A DNA stretch of 64,000 nucleotides from Gammaproteobacteria bacterium. Lineage in GTDB: Bacteria; Pseudomonadota; Gammaproteobacteria; Burkholderiales; Burkholderiaceae_D. How positions within the stretch are numbered: the first letter of the stretch is position 1; every line of letters begins with the position of its first letter. Below, piece after piece: positions 48,631 through 58,927 of the stretch. Under the pieces are notes generated by a model. It was not told the DNA's origin, searched no databases, and saw only the letters and a program-made list of their open reading frames with translations. The translations under genes were made by a program, and so were the position numbers. The stretch spans positions 1 to 64,000 of the forward strand of contig CAJCIC010000002.1 in assembly GCA_903970185.1 (NCBI GenBank), written 5' to 3'.

Positions 48631-49288
48631 CGCGCAGGCGGCGGGCCTCGCGCGCTGTCGCGTCTGCGGGCTGCTGGCGCGCATGCCCAAGGTCGGCGCC
48701 GGCGCGGCCTGCCGCCGCTGCGGCACGGAACTGACCTATCGCAAGCGCCGCAGCCTCGAGCGCACGTGGGCCTACCTGGTCTCGGCCTACATCCTCTACA
48801 TCCCGGCCAATGTGCTGCCGATCATGCATACCGAGTCGCTCGTGCAGCGTCGTGACGACACCATCTTTTCGGGCGTGATCTATCTGTGGTCGGTGCATTC
48901 CTACATGCTGGCCGTGGTCGTGTTTGTCGCCAGCATCACCGTTCCCCTGGTCAAGCTGGTGGTGCTCACGGTGCTTGCCGTGTCGGTCAAGCATCCCTCG
49001 AGTTTTCGCCGCATCGAGCGCGCCAGGGCCTATCGCATCGTCGAGAGCATCGGGCGCTGGTCGATGCTCGATGTCTATGTCGCGGCGCTTCTGACCTCGC
49101 TTGTGCACCAGCAGGTGGCCGTGATCAGTGTCGGTCCTGCAGCCTTTGCCTTCACCGCGGTCGTGATCACGACGCTGATGGCCTCGCGTGCATTCGATGC
49201 ACGCCTGCTTTGGGATTCGGCCGAGGCGCAAGGCCTTGACGACGACGCCAGCGAGCGCGGGCATGAGCGGGGACTTGCCAATGGCTGA
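48617..49288 (+). CDS. pqiA: Paraquat-inducible protein A, second half-type
   Basis: About 223 residues from ATG 48617; ATG 48608 is also possible. A CRVCGLLARM..CRRCGTE ribbon is followed by WAYLVSAYILYIPANVLPIMHTE, the family's signature membrane segment, and more helices (SITVPLVKLVVLTVL, GRWSMLDVYVAALLTSLV). It overlaps the first pqiA by 14 bases and the pqiB start by 8 or 26 bases. The two PqiA halves probably form one complex with PqiB. Confidence 0.87.
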   Translation: MPHANAQAAGLARCRVCGLLARMPKVGAGAACRRCGTELTYRKRRSLERTWAYLVSAYILYIPANVLPIMHTESLVQRRDDTIFSGVIYLWSVHSYMLAVVVFVASITVPLVKLVVLTVLAVSVKHPSSFRRIERARAYRIVESIGRWSMLDVYVAALLTSLVHQQVAVISVGPAAFAFTAVVITTLMASRAFDARLLWDSAEAQGLDDDASERGHERGLANG

Positions 49289-50924
49289 TGGCAAGTCGCG
49301 ACTTCTGCCCGAGGACATTCCCGAGGCGCGCAGCGTGCCGCGTCGCGGTCGCGCCTTTCCGTGGTTTTGGATCGTGCCGCTGGTTGCGATCCTGATCGGC
49401 GTCGTGATGATGATCAAGGCCGTCATCGACCAGGGTCCGACGATCCAGATCCACTTCAAGAATGCCGAAGGCATCGATGCCAACAAGACCCACATCAAAT
49501 ACAAGAGCGTCGACATTGGCGTGGTCAAGGCGATCCGCCTTGACAGTGACAACAAGAGCGTGATCGTCGAGGCCGAGATGACCCACGACGCGAGCAAGCT
49601 GCTCGTCTCGGATACGCGCTTTTGGGTGGTGCGGCCGCGCATTGCCGGGGGCCAGATTTCAGGGCTTGCGACCCTCGTATCGGGTTCGTACATCGCCATG
49701 GACGTCGGCTCGGCAACGAAGGCGCGTCGCGAATTCGTGGGGCTCGAGCAGGCCCCGACCGTGACCACCGACGAGCCTGGCAGCGAGTTCATCTTGCACA
49801 GTGAGACGCTGGGCTCGCTCGATGTCGGCTCGCCTGTGTATTTCCGGCGCGCGCAGGTCGGCCAGGTGACAAGTGCCGAGCTTGACCCCGACGGGCGCGG
49901 TGTCACGCTGAAAGTCTTTGTGCACTCCCCTTACGAGCATTTCGTCACTGCCAACGCGCGCTTCTGGCACGCCAGCGGCGTTGATCTTTCGCTGGATGCC
50001 AATGGCATCAAGCTGCAGACGCAGTCGGTGGTTGCGATTCTGCTTGGCGGCATTGCATTTCTTGCGCCGCCGGATCTTCCCGCAGGTCCGGCCATGCCGC
50101 CAGATTCGGCCTTCACGCTGTTTGAGAATCAGGCGAGGGCGATGCGCCGCACGGATTCGGAGGCGATGACGATCATGGCCTACTTCACCGGCTCGGTGCG
50201 CGGGCTTCAGGCCGGCGCACCGGTGGAATTCCGCGGGCTGGCGATTGGCGAGGTCAAGTCGATTGACGTGGTATTCGATCCGGATCACATGGATTTCCGC
50301 TTCCCGGTCGAACTCAGCGTTTATCCAGACCGGCTCCTGCCCAAGCGCGGGCCTATGCCTGTGCCAACCGAAGAAGGCGACACGATCGTCATGCGCGCCA
50401 TTGCCAAGGGCCTGCGGGCGCAGATCACAAGCGGCAACCTCTTGACGGGCCAGAAATACGTGTCGCTCGATTTTTTCCCGAAGGCGCCGCGCGTCAAGGT
50501 CGATACGACGCAGCTGCCGTATGTCATCCCGACCGTGAACGGCAGTCTTGACGACCTGCAGGCGACGCTTGCCGATATCGCGCAGAAGATCGACAAGATT
50601 CCGTTTGCAGAAATCGCCTCGGATCTGCGCACGACGCTTAAGACCTTGAATCAGACCCTCTCCAGCGCCGATAGCGCGATTCATCACATCGACACGCAGG
50701 TCACGCCGCAGATCCAGGCCACGCTCGATTCGGCGCACCAGACGCTCAACGCGGCCAAGGAGCTGCTAGAAAGCGATGCGCCGGTGCAGCAGGACCTGCG
50801 CGAAGCCTTGCAACAGCTCACGCGCACCGCGGAATCGATCAGGGTGCTTACCGATTACATCCAGCAGCACCCGGAAAGCTTCATCAGGGGCAAGCCCAGT
50901 GACGCGAAGGAGAATGCGCCGTGA
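49281..50924 (+). CDS. pqiB: Paraquat-inducible protein B, MCE-domain protein
   Basis: About 547 residues from ATG 49281; ATG 49263 is also possible. One N-terminal membrane segment (about 27-47: WIVPLVAILIGVVMMIKAV) is followed by three MCE domains (about 45-140, 160-250 and 285-395; the first with IQIHFKNAEGIDANKTHIKYKSVDIGVVKAI) and a C-terminal helical region with DLQATLADIAQKIDKIPF and further coiled-coil repeats. In E. coli, stacked MCE rings and this helical tube form a lipid channel across the periplasm. Its stop overlaps pqiC by four bases. Confidence 0.92.
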   Translation: MADGKSRLLPEDIPEARSVPRRGRAFPWFWIVPLVAILIGVVMMIKAVIDQGPTIQIHFKNAEGIDANKTHIKYKSVDIGVVKAIRLDSDNKSVIVEAEMTHDASKLLVSDTRFWVVRPRIAGGQISGLATLVSGSYIAMDVGSATKARREFVGLEQAPTVTTDEPGSEFILHSETLGSLDVGSPVYFRRAQVGQVTSAELDPDGRGVTLKVFVHSPYEHFVTANARFWHASGVDLSLDANGIKLQTQSVVAILLGGIAFLAPPDLPAGPAMPPDSAFTLFENQARAMRRTDSEAMTIMAYFTGSVRGLQAGAPVEFRGLAIGEVKSIDVVFDPDHMDFRFPVELSVYPDRLLPKRGPMPVPTEEGDTIVMRAIAKGLRAQITSGNLLTGQKYVSLDFFPKAPRVKVDTTQLPYVIPTVNGSLDDLQATLADIAQKIDKIPFAEIASDLRTTLKTLNQTLSSADSAIHHIDTQVTPQIQATLDSAHQTLNAAKELLESDAPVQQDLREALQQLTRTAESIRVLTDYIQQHPESFIRGKPSDAKENAP

Positions 50925-51571
50925 CCCGCATCGCATACCGCCTGGCCCTGGGGCTTGTGTCAGTCGCGCTAAGCGGCTGTGGCAGCGCCTTGCCCGAGCG
51001 CTTCTATACGCTTTCTGCAGAGGGCCCGGGCGACGCATCGGCTGCGCCAGCCGGAAATCCTCTGTCCTTGCAAGACGAGAGCGTGGCGATCAGCGCCGTG
51101 ACCATTCCTGCCACGCTCGACCGGCCGCAGATGGTGCGCTTTGTCGGCGATGGCCGCATCGAGCTCAGCGAGCAACAGCGCTGGGGCGAGCCGCTTGCCC
51201 ACGGCATTGCGCGCACGCTCGCCGAGGACGTGCAAAAGAGGCTTGGTGCGCGCCTGGTTGCGGCCTATCCGCAAGAGGCCAGCGCCCATGCGCGCTATCG
51301 CATCACGGTGGATTTCACGCATCTGGATGCAAGAAGCGGCGACGTGCTGCTCGATGCCATCTGGAGTGTTCGCGATACCCACGCCGTGGCGCCACAAGCG
51401 GCAAGCGCCGCGGTCAGCGCGACGCGTGCCGAAAGCGGCCGTACGGTGTTGACCGAGCCCTTCGACCGCGGCGGGCCTGATGCCGAAGTGCTCGCGCAAA
51501 GCGCTGCGCTTGCGCGCTTGTCCGATGCGCTCGCGGCCGCCGTGAAATCGCTCGCAGGCGCGCACCCGTAG
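50921..51571 (+). CDS. pqiC: PqiC-type lipoprotein
   Basis: 216 residues from GTG 50921, overlapping the pqiB stop. The signal peptide ends with lipobox ALSGC (cysteine near residue 20), followed by RFYTLSAEG, the start of the PqiC/ABC-type auxiliary lipoprotein domain, and VAISAVTIPATLDRPQMVRFVGDGRIELSEQQRWGEPL, which is diagnostic. It is expected on the inner leaflet of the outer membrane, docking the PqiB channel. It completes the pqiA-pqiA-pqiB-pqiC set. Confidence 0.9.
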   Translation: MTRIAYRLALGLVSVALSGCGSALPERFYTLSAEGPGDASAAPAGNPLSLQDESVAISAVTIPATLDRPQMVRFVGDGRIELSEQQRWGEPLAHGIARTLAEDVQKRLGARLVAAYPQEASAHARYRITVDFTHLDARSGDVLLDAIWSVRDTHAVAPQAASAAVSATRAESGRTVLTEPFDRGGPDAEVLAQSAALARLSDALAAAVKSLAGAHP

Positions 51572-51652
51572 CGCGCGTTTGCCGATCGCGCCTTTGCGCC
51601 TTTCTCTTTGCAAGCCCCTGTCCCTAAAGAGTCCCTGATTCGTCGCTGCGCC

Positions 51653-52585
51653 ATGGAACTGCACATCACCGGCCTGTCCAAGACCTACGCCAACGGCGTT
51701 GCGGCACTTTCCGGGGTCACGCTTTCGATCGGTCATGGCCTTTTCGGCCTGCTTGGCCCCAATGGCGCTGGCAAGTCGACCCTGATGCGCATTCTCGCGA
51801 CGCTGCAAGACGCCGACTGCGGCAGCGCCAGGATCCGCGATGGCGAGCGCCAGATCGATGTCCTCAACGACAAGCCCGCCGTGCGTGCGCTGCTTGGCTA
51901 TCTGCCGCAGGATTTCGGCCTGTATCCGAAGATGTCGGCAATCAAGCTGCTCTCGCACCTGGCTCAGCTCAAAGGCATCGATGACAGGGGCGAGCGGCGC
52001 GAGAGGGTCGAAGGCTTGCTGCAAAAGACCAACCTCTGGTCCGACCGTCATCGTGCACTTGGCACTTTTTCGGGGGGCATGCGCCAGCGCTTTGGCATTG
52101 CCCAGGCGCTCATTGCCAACCCGCGCCTGATCATCGTTGACGAGCCGACGGCCGGCCTCGATCCGGAAGAACGCGTGCGCTTTCACAACCTGCTTGCAGA
52201 AGTCGGCGAAGATGTCGTCGTGCTGCTGTCGACACATATCGTCGCCGACGTCGCCGAACTGTGTCCGAGACTGGCGGTCCTAAACATGGGCCGGGTCCTC
52301 GTCGAAGGCGCGCCCGTTGCGATTGCAGCGCGTCTATTTGGCCGCGTCTACGCCACTTCGGTGGCGCGCAACGATCTGCAACAGTTCGCCTTGCGCTACC
52401 GCGTGATTTCGACGCGCCTGCGCGCCGGGCGCACGGTCGTGCACGTGATTTCCGAGGTGCCTTTGGGCGAGGGCTTTGAGGCGGTCGAGCCAACGCTTGA
52501 GGACGCCTATTTCGCGGCCATCGCGGGCGTTTTGCCCGCGCCGCCCGATGATCCCGCAAACGCCGCTGCCGCGGCGCAAGACTGA
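51653..52585 (+). CDS. ABC transporter ATP-binding protein
   Basis: 310 residues from ATG 51653. Walker A GPNGAGKS (35-42), Q-loop YLPQDFGLYPKM, signature TFSGGMRQRFGIAQAL, Walker B LIIVDEPTAGLDPEE and switch histidine LLSTHIVADV. The C-terminal 80 residues are the extra domain common to ATPases that pair with ABC-2 permeases. It precedes the permease-peptidase fusion by two to eight bases and is surely its partner. The substrate is unknown. Confidence 0.92.
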   Translation: MELHITGLSKTYANGVAALSGVTLSIGHGLFGLLGPNGAGKSTLMRILATLQDADCGSARIRDGERQIDVLNDKPAVRALLGYLPQDFGLYPKMSAIKLLSHLAQLKGIDDRGERRERVEGLLQKTNLWSDRHRALGTFSGGMRQRFGIAQALIANPRLIIVDEPTAGLDPEERVRFHNLLAEVGEDVVVLLSTHIVADVAELCPRLAVLNMGRVLVEGAPVAIAARLFGRVYATSVARNDLQQFALRYRVISTRLRAGRTVVHVISEVPLGEGFEAVEPTLEDAYFAAIAGVLPAPPDDPANAAAAAQD

Positions 52586-52593
52586 GCTTGCGC

Positions 52594-55500
52594 ATGCTTA
52601 GCGTCATCGCCAGGTTCGAATTCGCAACGCGCGTTCGGCGCGTCTCCACCGCAGTCTATTTCACCCTCTTTTTTGCGCTGAGTTTTCTCTGGCTGGCTTT
52701 AGCCGGCGGTGTTTTTCCCGACGCTGATATCGGCTTTGGGGCAGCACGGATTGCCATCAATTCCCCCTTCTCGATCGCGCGCGCAAGCGTCATCCTCACG
52801 GCCTTTTCCATGATCGTGGTGGCCGCGATCATGGGTCGCGCAGTGCAAGAGGACGTCGAGGCGCGCACCACGCCCTTTTTCGCGACGGCGCCGATATCGA
52901 AGTCTGATTTTCTAATCGGCCGCTTCCTTGGTGGCTTCGGGGTTGTCGCGGTGATCCTGCTGTCGCTGCCCCTTGGGGCGTGGCTTGCGACCTTTTTGCC
53001 TGGCATCGACCCGGCACGGCTCGAGGCCAATCGCCTGTCTTCGTATGTCCTGCCCTACCTGTGGCTAAGCCTGCCGGATGCGCTTGCCACCGGCGCCTTT
53101 TTTTTCTTCCTGGCGGCAACCACGCGTCGCATGCTGCCCGTCTACGTCGGCAGCGTCCTTCTGATTGTGGCCTGGACCTTGTCCCTGCGCTGGGTACAGG
53201 ACCTCGATAACCGAGCGCTCGGCGCGCTGATCGATCCGTTTGGCCGCAGTGCGCTCACCGAGGTCACGCGCTACTGGACGGCGCCCGAGCGCAACCAGCG
53301 GGCCTTGGGGCTGAGCGGGCTGCTTCTTGTCAATCGCGTCTTCTGGCTGGTGCTTGCCTTCCTGTTTGCGCTGATTGCAAGTCTGCGCTTCTCAATGGCG
53401 CATTACGCGGGTGGCCTTGAGCGTTTCGGCGATGTCGCAACCCGCCCGGACACGCCCGTGGCAGGCGCTTTGCGCACGCATGCCAAACCGCACAGGCCCA
53501 CCATGCATCTTCAAGGCGCCTTGCTGCCGATGACGCTTGTCTACCTCAGAAGCATCGTCAGCAACGTCTACTTTGGCGTTCTGGTTGCAGCCGGCCTCGT
53601 GCTTGCGATCACGCTGGCCAATTCGGGCGGGCGCATCTATGGCACGGCGACCTGGCCTGTCACCGCGCAGATGATCGATTCGCTGTCAGCGCCGTTCACG
53701 CTGTTCATGCTTGTCATCATCACGTTTTATGCGGGCGAGCTGGTCTGGCGCGAGCGCGAGGTGCGCATCTCCCAGATCGTCGATGCGTCCCCGACGACGA
53801 GCGTCACCCTCCTCGCATCGAAGCTCCTGGCCCTGATGGCGGTGCCGGCCATGCTCGAGGGCGTGTTGATGCTTGCGGGCATCTCGGTCCAGCTCAGCCA
53901 TGGCTATACCCACGTCGAGCCGGGTCTTTACCTGCACGACCTGTTTGGCATCCAGCTGATCGACTTCTGGCTCTTGTGCGTGCTTGCCCTGACCGTGCAC
54001 ACGGTACTCGATCACAAGTACGTCGCTCACTTCATCCTGGTCTTGTATTACATCGCCGACATCAGCTCTTCCGCACTGGGCTTTGAAGACAATCTCTACA
54101 AGTTCGGCGAGACCGGCGATATCACCTACTCGGATATGAACGGCTTCGGCCACGCCCTCATCGGCGTGCGTTTTTTCGAGATCTACTGGGGTTTCGCCGC
54201 GCTCTTGCTCTTGATTGCAGCCTTCTTGCTGATGGTGCGTGGCACGCCAGCCTCGTTCTTAGAGCGCATCGCAAATGCGCGCCTTCGGGCAGCGCGCATG
54301 CCGCGCCTCGTTCTGCCGTTGGCCCTGCTGTCTTTCGTCGGCTCAGGCAGCTTCATCTATTACAACACGCACGTTCTCAATCGCTTTCATACGGCGCGCT
54401 CGGACCTTGAGGGCCAGGCCGACTACGAAAAGAGCTATCGCTTCCTCGCGGCATTACCGCAACCGCGCATTGCCGCGGTTACGCTTGCCATCGACATCAG
54501 GCCCGAAAGCCGCTCTGCCGTGGCACGCGGGCACTATGATCTTGAGAACCGCACCGCGCATGCGCTTTCGCTTGTGAATCTCGACTTTCCCGCAGGCGGT
54601 GGCGTCGTTTTGAAATCGCTTGCGGCAAGCCGCCCTTTTCAGTATGTCATCAACGACGCGGAGCTCGGCATGCGCCAGATGCGTCTGGCCGCTGCGCTGC
54701 AACCTGGCGAGCACATGGGCATTGATTTCGTCACGGCGCTTGAAAGTCGCGGCTTTGCCGGCGCGCACGAAGAGACCGCGGTGGTTGAAAACGGCACTTT
54801 TTTCAACGGCCGCATGATGCTGCCGCACGTCGGCTACGACAGCGCAGGCGAATTGACGCGGCCTGGCGATCGCAAGAAATTCGGCCTGCCTGAGAAGCCC
54901 GCGATGCGCGCCCAGGATGATCCGGTCGGACTTGCCGCCAATTACATCGCCGATGACGCGGACTGGATTCCCTTTGAGGTCGACCTTGGCACCGGACCCG
55001 ACCAGTTGGCGGTGGCCCCTGGCGATCTGGTCAGGACCTACAGCCAGAACGGCCGTGCTCACTTCGTCTATCGCAGCAGTCGCCCGATCCTGAATTTTTT
55101 TGCCTTTCAGTCCGCGCGCTATGCGCGCGCCAACGACGTCTGGCATGGGCCAGAAGGCGATGTGCCGATAGCGATCGACTACCAGAGCGGGCACGAGTTC
55201 GACCTCGCGCGCATGATCTCTGCCGTCAAGGACGCCCTGGCCTACGACACGGCGAACTTTGCGCCTTACCAGTACGACACGTTTCGCATCGTCGAATTTC
55301 CGCGCTATCAGATGTTTGCCGAATCGTTTCCGAACACCACGCCCTACTCGGAGGGCCTTGGTTTCATCGCGCGCGTCAACGACGACGATGCGCGCGACAT
55401 CGACTATCCGTTTTTCGTCACCGCGCACGAGGTCTCGCACCAGTGGTGGGGCTACCAGATGGTCGGCGCCAATGTACTCGGGGCGACCATGCTCAGCGAA

Positions 55501-56196
55501 AGCCTCGCGCAGTACTCGGCGATGATGGTCCTGAAGCATCGCTATGGCGACATGCGCATGCGTCGATTCCTGGCCTTCGAGCTCGATACCTACCTGACCG
55601 GGCGAGCCAATGAAGGCGATCACGAGGTGCCGCTGTCCAAAGTCGAAAACCAGACCTACATTCACTACGCCAAAGGCGCGCTGGTGATGTATGCCCTGCA
55701 GGACGCGTTAGGCGAGGCACGCGTCAACCGGGTCTTGTCCGAGATGCTCGCAGCCCATGCCAGCAAGGGTGCGCCGTACCCCACCAGCGGGGAACTGGTG
55801 CAGCGCTTTCGCGACGCAGCGCCTGCGCAATTCAAGTCGCTTGTGACCGATCTTTTCGACCGTATCGTGCTGTTTGACTGCCGTGCGCTCAGTGCCACGG
55901 CGAGGAAAAATGCCGATGGCACGTATCTCGTTAGCGTCGAAGTCGAGGCGCAAAAGCGCGAGGCCGATGGTCAAGGCAACGAGAGCTATGCAGCGCTTGA
56001 CGACTGGATCGACATCGGCGCGCTCGATGACAAGGGCAATGCCATCGTGCTTCAGAAGCACCATTTCACCGATGGCAAGCTCAAGGCCAGCTTCATTGCC
56101 GACCGCCTGCCGGCAAGGGCGGGAATCGATCCGTTGCACAAACTGATTGACAGGAACCCGGGCGCTGCGATGCTGCCGGTCGAGATCGCGCCCTAG
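52594..56196 (+). CDS. ABC-2 permease fused to M1-family metallopeptidase
   Basis: About 1200 residues from ATG 52594; TTG 52588 is also in frame. The first half (about 1-600) has about 12 hydrophobic segments in two ABC-2 permease-like sets. The second half is an M1 gluzincin peptidase: HEVSHQWWGYQ carries zinc ligands H945 and H949 and catalytic E946, and E968 (MLSESLAQY) is the third ligand at the correct 18-residue distance. The usual GxMEN exopeptidase motif is not obvious to me. The peptidase domain should face the periplasm. Its substrate is unknown; it may process what the ABC module moves. Confidence 0.88.
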   Translation: MLSVIARFEFATRVRRVSTAVYFTLFFALSFLWLALAGGVFPDADIGFGAARIAINSPFSIARASVILTAFSMIVVAAIMGRAVQEDVEARTTPFFATAPISKSDFLIGRFLGGFGVVAVILLSLPLGAWLATFLPGIDPARLEANRLSSYVLPYLWLSLPDALATGAFFFFLAATTRRMLPVYVGSVLLIVAWTLSLRWVQDLDNRALGALIDPFGRSALTEVTRYWTAPERNQRALGLSGLLLVNRVFWLVLAFLFALIASLRFSMAHYAGGLERFGDVATRPDTPVAGALRTHAKPHRPTMHLQGALLPMTLVYLRSIVSNVYFGVLVAAGLVLAITLANSGGRIYGTATWPVTAQMIDSLSAPFTLFMLVIITFYAGELVWREREVRISQIVDASPTTSVTLLASKLLALMAVPAMLEGVLMLAGISVQLSHGYTHVEPGLYLHDLFGIQLIDFWLLCVLALTVHTVLDHKYVAHFILVLYYIADISSSALGFEDNLYKFGETGDITYSDMNGFGHALIGVRFFEIYWGFAALLLLIAAFLLMVRGTPASFLERIANARLRAARMPRLVLPLALLSFVGSGSFIYYNTHVLNRFHTARSDLEGQADYEKSYRFLAALPQPRIAAVTLAIDIRPESRSAVARGHYDLENRTAHALSLVNLDFPAGGGVVLKSLAASRPFQYVINDAELGMRQMRLAAALQPGEHMGIDFVTALESRGFAGAHEETAVVENGTFFNGRMMLPHVGYDSAGELTRPGDRKKFGLPEKPAMRAQDDPVGLAANYIADDADWIPFEVDLGTGPDQLAVAPGDLVRTYSQNGRAHFVYRSSRPILNFFAFQSARYARANDVWHGPEGDVPIAIDYQSGHEFDLARMISAVKDALAYDTANFAPYQYDTFRIVEFPRYQMFAESFPNTTPYSEGLGFIARVNDDDARDIDYPFFVTAHEVSHQWWGYQMVGANVLGATMLSESLAQYSAMMVLKHRYGDMRMRRFLAFELDTYLTGRANEGDHEVPLSKVENQTYIHYAKGALVMYALQDALGEARVNRVLSEMLAAHASKGAPYPTSGELVQRFRDAAPAQFKSLVTDLFDRIVLFDCRALSATARKNADGTYLVSVEVEAQKREADGQGNESYAALDDWIDIGALDDKGNAIVLQKHHFTDGKLKASFIADRLPARAGIDPLHKLIDRNPGAAMLPVEIAP

Positions 56197-56241
56197 GCGT
56201 AAAGCGCCAGGGCCGCATGGTGCGGTCCCGTGCCCATCGTG

Positions 56242-56508
56242 CTAGCCCTTGGCTTTTTCCTTGGCTTTTTCTTTTTCGAGTTCGGCGACGCGCGACTCGA
56301 GCGCGTCGAGCTTGATGCGCGTGCGCGAGAGCAGTTCGGATTGCAACTCGAGTTGTTCGCGCGTGGCGAGATCGAGCTTGGCAAAGCCCTGGGCGAGCAT
56401 GGCGCGCACATTCTGTTCGATGTCCTTCGCAGGAGATTGTTTCAGCATCTCGCTAAAACGACTCTGCATTTCTTCGAAGAACGCGCGCAGATCAGGTGGG
56501 TTGGTCAT
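56242..56508 (-). CDS. ubiK: Ubiquinone biosynthesis accessory factor UbiK
   Basis: 88 residues. It begins TNPPDLRAFFEEMQSRFSEML, has the helical middle DIEQNVRAMLAQGFAKLDLATREQLELQ, and a C-terminal coiled coil TRIKLDALESRVAELEKEKAKEKAK. This is the UbiK/YqiC (BMFP) family. UbiK binds UbiJ in aerobic ubiquinone synthesis in E. coli. An 11-base palindrome GTTAATTTAAC lies at 56519-56529, just upstream of its start. It is divergent from glnK. Confidence 0.9.
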   Translation of the reverse strand: MTNPPDLRAFFEEMQSRFSEMLKQSPAKDIEQNVRAMLAQGFAKLDLATREQLELQSELLSRTRIKLDALESRVAELEKEKAKEKAKG

Positions 56509-56539
56509 GGGCTGTCAAGTTAATTTAACTGAATTTTAG

Positions 56540-57102
<563 letters not shown>

Positions 57103-57103
<1 letters not shown>

Positions 57104-58668
57104 TGCAAGGACGTGATCTGATGACTGCAATGAATGCCACTTTTTTTCCGGTCGTCTCCGCAAGGCAGTGGATTTTTGCCCTCCTTCTGGCGCTCTTCGC
57201 GGGGCTCGCACTACCGCCTCTTGCCCATGCGCAAAGCGACACGTCAGCGCCTGCCGCGTCTTCGGCAAGTGCGGCACCGATGGCAGCCCCGGTTGCAGCC
57301 GATGAGGCTGCCAAGCCGGCTGACGCCAGTGCCCAGCCGGTGACGCCGAACAAGGGCGACACGGCGTGGATGCTGACTTCGACTGCACTGGTTCTTCTCA
57401 TGTCGGTGCCTGCGCTTGCGCTCTTCTATGGCGGCCTGGTGCGCAGCAAGAACATGCTCTCGGTCTTGATGCAGGTGTTCGTGAGCTTCTCGCTTGTCAC
57501 CGTGCTTTGGTGCGTCTACGGCTATTCGCTGGCCTTTACCGAAAACAATCCCTTCATTGGCGGCTTCTCGCGAATTTTCCTCTCCGGCATGTTCGACGCC
57601 GCGACCGGCGCGTTCTCAACCGTTGGCTCGTTCGACAAGGGCGCACCCCTGTATGAGCTCGTCTACTGCGGCTTTCAGTGCACTTTCGCTGCCATCACCT
57701 GCTGCCTGATTCTGGGCGCCTTAGTCGAGCGCGTGCGCTTTTCGGCCGTGCTGCTCTTCATGGTGATCTGGTTCACCTTCAGCTACCTGCCGCTTGCCCA
57801 CATGGTGTGGTTCTGGCCCGGTGCCGACGCATTCACAAGTGCCGGCCTGGCCGACGCCACCACGGCCAAGGGCGGCTATCTGTGGCAGATGGGCGCGCTT
57901 GATTTTGCCGGTGGCACGGTGGTCCATATCAACGCCGGGGTTGCTGGCCTCGTGGGTGCTTTCGTTCTTGGCAAGCGCATCGGCCTCGGGCGCGAATCGA
58001 TGGCACCGCACAGCCTGACCATGACCATGATCGGCGCGTCGCTGCTGTGGTTTGGCTGGTTCGGCTTTAATGCCGGCTCGGCGCTCGAAGCCAACGGCAG
58101 TGCCGCGCTCGCGTTCATGAACACCTACCTTGCAACCGCCTGCGCCGTGCTCGCCTGGGTGTTCGCGGAATGGGCCATCAAGGGCAAGCCATCGATGCTG
58201 GGCGCGGCCTCGGGGGCCGTCGCCGGGCTGGTCGCGATCACGCCTGCGGCAGGCAACGTCGGCATTCCTGGCGCCTTTGTCATCGGCATTGCCGCAGGTC
58301 TTGTCTGCCTTTGGGGCGTGACGGGGCTAAAGCGCATGATTCCCGCCGACGATTCGCTCGATGTCTTTGGCGTGCATGCGCTGGGCGGCATGCTTGGCGC
58401 GCTTTTGACCGGGGTGTTCAATTCGCCGGCGCTTGGCGGCCCCGGGTCGGTGGTTGACTGGGTCACCGGCAAGACCGGCTACCCAGGCATCGCAGCCCAG
58501 CTTTTCATCCAGGCCAAGGCGGTTGGCATCACGGTGGTCTGGACGGCCGTGGTGGCGCTCATCGGTTTCAAGATCGTTGACATGCTGATCGGATTGCGTG
58601 TGCCCGAGGAGGCAGAACGCGAGGGCCTCGACATTTCGGCACACGGCGAGTCGGCGTATCACGCGTAA
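57103..58668 (+). CDS. amtB: Ammonium transporter AmtB
   Basis: 521 residues, longer than E. coli AmtB because of an N-terminal signal peptide (cut near residue 44, AHAQS) and a 45-residue Ala-rich linker before the first membrane segment. Eleven membrane segments follow. The pore histidine motifs are GGTVVHINAGVAGLVG and VFGVHALGGMLGALL, with LFYGGLVRSKNMLSV and WFGWFGFNAGS also conserved. A start at 57121 is possible. It carries ammonium/ammonia across the inner membrane under GlnK control. A terminator follows at 58748-58780. Confidence 0.95.
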
Positions 58669-58747
58669 TCGCAGCGGGTTTTTTGCCAGGGAGCAGGGTT
58701 CAGTTCGAGGTTTTCTCCTCCAGAAGTCTTGGCCCCGCATGGGGTTG

Positions 58748-58780
58748 TGGCCGGCCAATACACGCGCCGGCCATTTTTTT
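58748..58780 (+). terminator. Intrinsic terminator of glnK-amtB
   Basis: TGGCCGG (58748-58754) pairs with CCGGCCA (58767-58773) around a 12-base loop, followed by seven T residues (58774-58780). It lies 80 bases after the amtB stop. Confidence 0.85.
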
Positions 58781-58831
58781 GCCCGAAATCCGCAAAAGAC
58801 CTGTAACCAGTAGGGTTTAAATTGGTCTGAA

Positions 58832-58871
58832 TGCCCAAAGGTGGGCAAAGGCGGCCATCTGGCCGCCTTTT
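58832..58871 (+). terminator. Tandem hairpins before gshA
   Basis: TGCCCA/TGGGCA (58832-58837 with 58842-58847) is followed directly by a perfect ten-base-pair hairpin AAAGGCGGCC/GGCCGCCTTT (58847-58856 with 58861-58870) with a four-base loop. The T tract lies inside the stem, so it may be a second, bidirectional terminator or an mRNA end structure. A TACAAT at 58897-58902 may be the -10 of gshA. Confidence 0.5.
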
Positions 58872-58927
58872 CACGGGTCTCGCACGCCTTTACCGATACA
58901 ATTCAGCGCTTACTCGAAGAGTCCCGC

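Noticed and set aside
56519-56529. GTTAATTTAAC palindrome as an operator for ubiK.
   Set aside because: It is short and AT-rich, with no second copy seen and no regulator to match. It could be chance in an AT-rich gap.
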